11,085 bases of DNA from an uncultured Clostridia bacterium (GTDB taxonomy: Bacteria > Bacillota > Clostridia > Oscillospirales > Ruminococcaceae). Where the stretch lies: contig CAMEQX010000019.1 in the NCBI GenBank assembly GCA_945933905.1, forward strand, positions 1-11,085, given 5' to 3'. Shown here one piece after another: positions 7,291-11,085 of this stretch. The first letter of the stretch is position 1; each line of letters begins with the position of its first letter. The notes beneath the pieces are model-generated. The model ran no database searches. It was not told the origin of the DNA and was given only the letters and a program-made list of their open reading frames with translations. A program made the translations under genes and the position numbers.

Positions 7291-8820
7291 TTATTTGTTG
7301 AGCATCTTACGGGCTTCAAGTACGACTGTTTTTAACGAATCCATAACTCTGTCGTTATGTTCCTTGATGAAGGCAATATTTTCTTCGGTATTCTTTCCCG
7401 CCTTGATATCCTTGCCTGCATATTCAAGCTTTCTTGCATCGGCAGACAGGGATTCTGCTCCGATTGTTAATGCGGAGGATTTTAGTCCGTGAACATATAC
7501 TATATAGTTTTCCCAATCCTCACAAGCAAGTAATTCATTTGTACTGATAAGTTTTTCGTCATAAATTTCGATGAACAGTTGCAGCGTCTCCCGATATAAA
7601 CTCTCGTCATCCCCGCAGTGCTCCAATCCTAATTTACGGTTGATGCAGGAACCTGTTTCCTCCTTTTCCGTTATGACTTCGGGAGAAGGTGCGAAATTCT
7701 CGTTTGTGCCGCTTTTCAGCTTGCTTTTCGGGATATACTTGAACAGCATCTTTTCAAGCGCTCCACCATCGATGGGCTTGGAAAGATAATCCGAAAAGCC
7801 TGCATTGATGTACTCTGCCTTTGCTCCGACAATAGCATTTGCGGTCAGCGCAATTACAGGCACACCGCTGCATTTGTTCTCACCGGTCTTTAATCTGTGC
7901 AGGGTTTCGATTCCGTCCATTTCGGGCATCATATGGTCAAGAAGGATAATGTCAAAGGACTCTTTCGCGGCAATTTCAAGACAATCTTTTCCGCTCATAC
8001 ATACGGTAACCTGAACCTGAGTCTTTTTCAGAAGTGCCTTAACGACCGCCAGATTCATTTCATTATCATCAACAACAAGAACCTTTACATCGGGAGCGAT
8101 GAAGCTTTCCTTGTATTCGGTCTGATTTTTCGCCACAGCCTCAAGATGCTGCCTGAAATCACCAACAGGCTTTTCATCACGTACTTTTTGGGGAAGATAT
8201 ACCGTAAATACCGAACCCTGACCGTATATGCTTGAAACTTCCATACGTCCGTTCATCTGCTCCACAAGTTTGTGGGTTATGGCAAGACCAAGTCCTGTGC
8301 CCTCGATGTTGCGGTTCTTCTCCAGGTCAAGTCGCTGGAAACCTTCAAACAGCTTGTTCAGGTCATCTTCCTTTATGCCGATGCCGCTGTCGGATACCTG
8401 AATTCTCAGAGTGACGCCGTCTGCTTCGCGGATAGCGGATACGCTGAGCTTTATATAGCCCTGTTTTGTGTATTTTACCGCATTGTTCAGCAGATTTACA
8501 ATTACCTGACGGTTTCTGACCTCGTCACCGTATAGCATAGCCGGAATAGAGTTGTCGATATCAACACGGAAATCAAGCTGCTTTTGCTTTGCCTTGATGT
8601 CAATCATATTTATAACATCATTCAGGAAAAGCACCGTATCATAGGTTACAGGGATTATCTCCATTTTTCCGGCTTCTATCTTGGAAAAGTCGAGGATATC
8701 ATTTATGAGTGACAGCAGAGTCTTGCTTGCACTCTGAATATTGACCGCATAATCCCTTATCGTTTGGTCTTTGCTCTCGCGCAGAACCATTTCATTCATA
8801 CCCATGATAGCATTTATAGA
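7291..8820 (-). pseudogene. Hybrid sensor histidine kinase (ATPase-REC-HPt), 5'-truncated, lacking the H-box histidine
   Basis: From ATG 8805 there are 504 residues. The order is the end of the dimerisation domain (NDILDFSKIEAGKMEI, 35-50), an HATPase domain with N-box NLLNNAVKYT (104-113), G1 DSGIGI (139-144) and G2 GTGLGL (169-174), then a receiver with acidic pair D246-D247, phosphoacceptor D290 (LLDHMMPEMDG) and K343, then an HPt domain with H439 (HGLKSS). Members of this family read SHEIRTPINAIMGMNEM at the H-box. Here homology starts exactly at INAIMGMNEM, preceded by unrelated residues. The phosphoacceptor histidine, sensor domain, ribosome site and promoter are therefore missing. It cannot autophosphorylate in the usual way. 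The remaining domains are intact, so the loss looks recent. It ends at TAA 7293-7291 facing the terminator at 7206-7234. Confidence 0.88.
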
Positions 8821-8824
8821 TGGA
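8813..8824. other. Rearrangement junction between two 5'-truncated genes
   Basis: Kinase homology on the minus strand stops at about 8817. The membrane-protein frame on the plus strand starts to look native at about 8821. Two divergent genes thus both end at one point, as expected for a deletion, inversion or recombination breakpoint, or an assembly join. No inverted repeat or IS end is visible at the join itself. Confidence 0.6.
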
Positions 8825-9097
8825 TCGTTATATTGGGAAAATGTTATTGGCTTGTGTAAATCAATAATTGCAATGTTCGATAATGTTCCTCCTATTGTAT
8901 CAGTATTAATGCTCCCAATTGTATTATTGCTCTTTTGTTTTGCAATGCTTGTACCGTTCGGAATAATAATCGCTACATACCTGATTGCAGAAACATTGTA
9001 TTATTCAAAATATCGAAATATGGTTGTTCCGTACGAAAAAGAAGTGCTTCATAAAATATTAACGGACATCGATGAACGTTACAGTAATTTAGACTAA
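8821..9097 (+). pseudogene. 3' remnant of a membrane-protein gene
   Basis: An open plus frame from the rearrangement junction to TAA 9095-9097 encodes about 91 residues. It has two adjacent hydrophobic segments (from VPPIVSVLMLP to LIAETLYY) and a charged C-terminal tail YEKEVLHKILTDIDERYSNLD. Extending the frame left only enters the antisense of the kinase gene. The one internal ATG near the membrane segment (8873) lacks a ribosome site. It is therefore best read as the C-terminal end of a gene that lost its front at the same point where the kinase lost its own. I do not recognise the family. A small functional gene is possible but less likely. Confidence 0.55.
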
Positions 9098-9207
9098 AAA
9101 CCCAAAAGCTCTTTTCATAACCCCGCCAAATCCCGGAGCATCTAGTTTGTTGTAAAAAAAGCAATTGGTATGCTCAATCAGGTAAATGTCGACCAATTTA
9201 TACAGTT

Positions 9208-9276
9208 TTCTCGGAGATATAAGCAAGAGCCGCATCATAATGCGGTTCTTGTTCGTTATAAGGGAAAAATATTTTT
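9208..9276. repeat. Dispersed terminator-containing repeat, copy 2
   Basis: It aligns with 7190-7262 across the GATATAA flank, the AAGARCCGCAT and GCGGTTCTT arms and the AAAATA-TTTTT tail. Same orientation as copy 1, about 2 kb away. It could be a family of intergenic terminator repeats in this genome. Confidence 0.5.
9224..9251 (+). terminator. Hairpin related to the 7206-7234 terminator
   Basis: A 12-base-pair stem (9224-9235 with 9240-9251, one G-U pair) closes the loop CATA. The sequence after it is T-rich but broken (GTTCGTTAT), so it would be a weaker terminator than copy 1. Stem and flanks resemble copy 1 closely. Confidence 0.6.
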
Positions 9277-9356
9277 GAAATATTGCAAATTAATCAGGTT
9301 TCAGCGTCCTTACTTTCTACAATACATTGTAATTCATATCTGCTCAAAGCAAAAGC

Positions 9357-9385
9357 TTGCAAAAAACCATGCTCCGTTCTATAAT
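9357..9385 (+). promoter_or_regulatory. Transposase promoter
   Basis: TTGCAA (9357-9362) and a perfect TATAAT (9380-9385) are 17 bases apart. They lie 22 bases upstream of the transposase start, whose ribosome site AAGGAG is at 9394-9399. A transcript would start near 9392, giving a very short leader. Confidence 0.6.
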
Positions 9386-9407
9386 AAAATAAAAAGGAGC
9401 TCTCACT

Positions 9408-10526
9408 ATGAACAGATATTCCGACACAGTCAAGCAAGAGGCAATAGACCTTTATAAGTCAGGTACTCCCGCAGCCAAAGTTGCCGAATCTCTTTCAATA
9501 TCTAGAAGCACTGTTTACAAATGGCTCAAGGAACAGGATAATGTTTCCCGGAATCTCACAAAATCGAGATTAACCCGACTTGAAAACAAGGTTAAGCGAC
9601 TAAATGGAATTATCCAAATCTTACAGAACGTTAATTGTACGGTCAATTCTCCATTAAGTGAGAAGTTATCCGCATTAGAGCGGCTATACGGAAAATACAG
9701 CGTTCATATTTTGTGTGAAGCATTGAAAGTGCCTCGTGGAACCTTTTACAACTACATTCTGCGAAACAAACGTGATAACACATGGTATTCAAAGAGACAA
9801 GAGGAGCTACGCGTAAAAATCCAAGAAATCTATGACGAGAACAACCAAATCTTCGGAGCTGCAAAAATTACAGCCGTGCTAAAGGAGCAGGGTTACCGAA
9901 CCAGCGAAAAAACCGTCAGGAAACTGATGCGCGATATGGGTTTGATAAGCATTCGTCAAGACGCCAAGTCAATTTATGACAAGGAACAACGGAAATTCAG
10001 AAATCATCTTAATCAACAATTTAGTGTTTCTAAGCCGAACGAGGTTTGGGTCAGCGATGTTACATATTTTCGTTGGAAAGACAAGAATATTTATATTTGT
10101 GCCATTATTGATTTGTATGCCCGAGTGATTGTTGGTTACAAAGTCGGGCTCAAAAACAGTACTCAATTGATAAAAAGTACATTTAAAGCAGCCCATGAGC
10201 TTAGGCATCCAACGGATAGCTTGATATTTCATACAGATCGTGGCAGTAACTACCGTTCCAAGTCATTTGGCGATTTTCTTAAATCGTTAAAAGTGACACA
10301 ATCATTTTCACGAGCATATTTACCCTATGATAATTCAGTTATGGAATCATTCTTTTCCTCGCTGAAGCGCGAAGAACTTTACAGAACAAAATACCGTTCC
10401 GAGAAAGAACTCAGAACGGCTATCGACAACTATATCCTATTTTACAACGAGAAACGTCCTCACGCCAAAAATGGTTACAAAACGCCTTTAAGGAAAGAGA
10501 CCGAGTACCGCGAACGTCAAAAGTGA
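9408..10526 (+). CDS. IS3-family transposase, single-frame HTH plus DDE
   Basis: This 372-residue protein should catalyse transposition of the surrounding IS. An N-terminal helix-turn-helix (KVAESLSISRSTVYKWLKEQ, 24-43) is followed by a leucine-rich helix (55-75), an HTH_21-like region (IFGAAKITAVLKEQGYRTS, 148-166) and the rve integrase core. The catalytic residues are D217 (VWVSDVTY), D277 (FHTDRGSNY) and E313 (NSVMESFFSSLK), with 35 residues between the last two, the classic IS3 DD(35)E. The end NEKRPHAKNGYKTP is also typical. Most IS3 members split this product into OrfA and OrfB joined by a -1 frameshift; here both parts are in one frame. AAGGAG at 9394-9399 lies 8 bases before the ATG. 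All key residues are present, so it is likely active. Confidence 0.95.
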   Translation: MNRYSDTVKQEAIDLYKSGTPAAKVAESLSISRSTVYKWLKEQDNVSRNLTKSRLTRLENKVKRLNGIIQILQNVNCTVNSPLSEKLSALERLYGKYSVHILCEALKVPRGTFYNYILRNKRDNTWYSKRQEELRVKIQEIYDENNQIFGAAKITAVLKEQGYRTSEKTVRKLMRDMGLISIRQDAKSIYDKEQRKFRNHLNQQFSVSKPNEVWVSDVTYFRWKDKNIYICAIIDLYARVIVGYKVGLKNSTQLIKSTFKAAHELRHPTDSLIFHTDRGSNYRSKSFGDFLKSLKVTQSFSRAYLPYDNSVMESFFSSLKREELYRTKYRSEKELRTAIDNYILFYNEKRPHAKNGYKTPLRKETEYRERQK

Positions 10527-10598
10527 CACTGAGAAAGTGGACATCGCTTTATCATTCCTTGGTATTATGCGGATTTACACTATTTCAAATCGAACTCT

Positions 10599-10622
10599 GG
10601 TGGTTCGGATTCCGCCCTTTTT
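10599..10622 (+). terminator. Terminator-like hairpin downstream of the transposase
   Basis: GGTGG (10599-10603) pairs with CCGCC (10612-10616), including one T-G pair, and CTTTTT follows. A competing stem GAAC/GTTC (10592-10595, 10603-10606) shares part of it. It lies 73 bases after the transposase stop and could end its transcript. The stem-loop also resembles a tRNA T-arm, but no tRNA surrounds it. Confidence 0.5.
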
Positions 10623-10723
10623 AATGTTTAGTATCCAATTTTGATCTGTTTTGGATTTGGTGTCCATTTTGAAATCAAGATAAAGCAACCGTAAAACCGC
10701 ATTGTAAGAGGAATTATAACAAA

Positions 10724-10770
10724 ACACCTGTCGTTGTCCGAACCTTAGGGGTTCAGATTTCGACAAGTGT
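10724..10770 (-). terminator. Hairpin A1, long two-part stem, minus-strand terminator-like
   Basis: The outer stem is 10724-10733 with 10761-10770 (10 pairs). A symmetric 3-by-3 internal loop leads to an inner stem 10737-10744 with 10750-10757 (8 pairs) and a 5-base loop. The two mispairs are both C-A on the plus strand, which become G-U on the minus strand, so the RNA is probably minus-strand. On that strand TTTTGTT follows the stem, suiting a terminator. Confidence 0.65.
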
Positions 10771-10788
10771 CCAGTCATCTTCGGGCAT

Positions 10789-10821
10789 AAAAATTCACCC
10801 CTAGAACAATCTAAGGGCGAA
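10789..10821 (-). terminator. Hairpin B1, minus-strand terminator
   Basis: A 12-base-pair stem, 10794-10805 with 10810-10821, has loop TTGT on the minus strand. Its two plus-strand mispairs are A-C and C-A, both G-U on the minus strand. A T5 run follows on that strand (10793-10789), a normal intrinsic terminator layout. ATGCCCGAAG comes next on the minus strand and is nearly the same after B2. Confidence 0.7.
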
Positions 10822-10828
10822 ATAGGGT

Positions 10829-10843
10829 CCAGCGTCACGCTGG
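10829..10843. repeat. Small perfect hairpin
   Basis: CCAGCG-TCA-CGCTGG forms six perfect pairs around a 3-base loop. It sits between hairpins B1 and B2 and is not part of either repeat family. Confidence 0.5.
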
Positions 10844-10883
10844 TGTGGAATTGTGATTTTATAGATTCGTTAGCTTCGGGCAC

Positions 10884-10914
10884 AAAAATCGCCCCTAGAA
10901 TAATCCAGAGGCGA
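10884..10914 (-). terminator. Hairpin B2, minus-strand terminator
   Basis: An 11-base-pair stem, 10889-10899 with 10904-10914, is the second copy of B1. Again both plus-strand mispairs are C-A type and become G-U on the minus strand, although at positions partly different from B1. A T5 run (10888-10884) and GTGCCCGAAG follow on the minus strand. Confidence 0.7.
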
Positions 10915-10959
10915 AATACGCTGTAGGTCGCACCGGCCGTAGAATAGTTTCTAAACCAA

Positions 10960-11003
10960 ACACCTGCCGTTGTCCGAACTATAGGTTCAGATACGACAGG
11001 TGT
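10960..11003 (-). terminator. Hairpin A2, minus-strand terminator next to a gene end
   Basis: Second copy of A1: an outer stem 10960-10970 with 10993-11003 (11 pairs) and an inner stem 10973-10979 with 10985-10991 (7 pairs). The inner C-A mispair (10975 with 10989) is at the same place as in A1, and the outer stem adds another; both are G-U on the minus strand. It starts 8 bases after the minus-strand TAA at 11014-11012 and is followed by TTTGGTTT, so it probably terminates that gene. Confidence 0.7.
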
Positions 11004-11011
11004 TCATCTTA

Positions 11012-11085
11012 TTATATGAGGTTGCTCGGGATAAAGGTGTTCATCTCATCGATAGGAACAGGCTTGTCGCACATACACACAATTC
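11012..11085 (-). CDS. C-terminal end of an unidentified protein entering from the right edge
   Basis: On the minus strand one frame is open from the window edge to TAA at 11014-11012, giving 23 residues ending KPVPIDEMNTFIPSNLI. The other two minus frames reach stops earlier within this stretch. A hairpin immediately after the stop supports a real gene end. Too little is visible to assign a family. Confidence 0.5.
   Translation of the reverse strand, partial: IVCMCDKPVPIDEMNTFIPSNLI

Larger units (their letters stand above)
9098..9407. other. Gap between membrane-protein remnant and transposase
   Basis: These 310 bases hold no convincing gene. They contain the second terminator repeat (9208-9276), then AT-rich DNA leading to the transposase promoter (9357-9385). 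A 43-codon open stretch from ATG 9171 runs through the hairpin and has no ribosome site, so I do not call it. Confidence 0.6.
9357..10543 (+). mobile_element. IS3-family insertion sequence, ends not determined
   Basis: The element is defined by its transposase and promoter. IS3 ends usually lie soon after the transposase stop. A TGTCCACTTT-type end can be read on the minus strand from 10543. The only left-hand match is weak: CGTCC-TTACTTTCT at 9305-9318, with a gap. No target-site duplication could be identified, so the boundaries are approximate. Confidence 0.6.

Noticed and set aside
9170..9457. Plus-strand open frame of 95 codons between the membrane remnant and the transposase
   Set aside because: It reads through a terminator hairpin and the transposase promoter into the transposase gene in another frame, and lacks a ribosome site.
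9305..10543. Terminal inverted repeats CGTCC-TTACTTTCT and TGTCCACTTTCT as exact IS ends
   Set aside because: They match only with a gap over about 12 bases, and no target duplication is visible, so exact ends are not claimed.
10567..10616. Possible tRNA: GCGGA and TCCGC flanking a T-arm-like stem-loop
   Set aside because: The span is under 50 bases, with no D-arm, anticodon arm or proper acceptor stem. It is better explained as a terminator hairpin.
10575..10883. A 102-codon open frame on the minus strand ending GGIRTTRVRFEIV
   Set aside because: It starts at a GTG directly after hairpin B2 and reads through hairpins B1 and A1, which look like non-coding RNA. It has no ribosome site and a T-arm-like stretch at its end, a known source of false proteins.
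10720..11011. CRISPR-like array or phage attachment site
   Set aside because: The repeats are hairpins of two kinds with unequal spacing and no regular spacers, and no integrase or Cas gene is nearby.

Overview
The window looks like chromosomal DNA of a gut Bacillota, most likely class Clostridia near the Ruminococcaceae/Oscillospiraceae. This rests on strong AGGAGG-type ribosome sites, TTGACA-N17-TATAAT promoters, a YtrA-type GntR/ABC operon, a MalT-like ATPase regulator and a Clostridia-style hybrid histidine kinase. The species cannot be named from the sequence alone.

Layout from left to right. (1) Bases 1-1161, minus strand: the N-terminal part of a MalT/LuxR-like STAND ATPase regulator that runs off the left edge and carries an in-frame TAG between Walker A and Walker B. 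(2) A 320-base AT-rich intergenic region with three inverted repeats, one of them operator-like. (3) Bases 1482-3734, plus: a 750-residue hydrophilic protein of unknown function, alone in its transcription unit and closed by a strong terminator. (4) Bases 3821-7234, plus: a complete operon with a consensus promoter, an operator overlapping the transcription start, a short GntR/YtrA repressor, an ABC ATPase and a membrane permease with a large C-terminal extracytoplasmic domain, then a terminator. The repressor probably controls its own operon and releases it on envelope or drug stress. (5) Bases 7291-9097: a damaged region. A hybrid histidine kinase (minus) and a membrane-protein remnant (plus) point away from each other and both lose their 5' ends at the same place, about base 8818. 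(6) Bases 9357-10622: an IS3-family insertion sequence whose transposase is one uninterrupted frame with an intact DD(35)E triad. (7) Bases 10720-11011: a cluster of four hairpins, two families of two copies each, whose mispairs all become G-U pairs on the minus strand. They lie just downstream of the last codons of a minus-strand gene entering from the right edge.

The left and middle parts are ordinary regulatory and transport genes. The right third is a rearranged accessory zone of gene remnants, an IS and repeated terminator-like hairpins. I found no CRISPR array, rRNA, complete tRNA or recognisable defence system. The items best worth a second look are the double-truncation junction, the minus-strand hairpin cluster and the unknown 750-residue protein.
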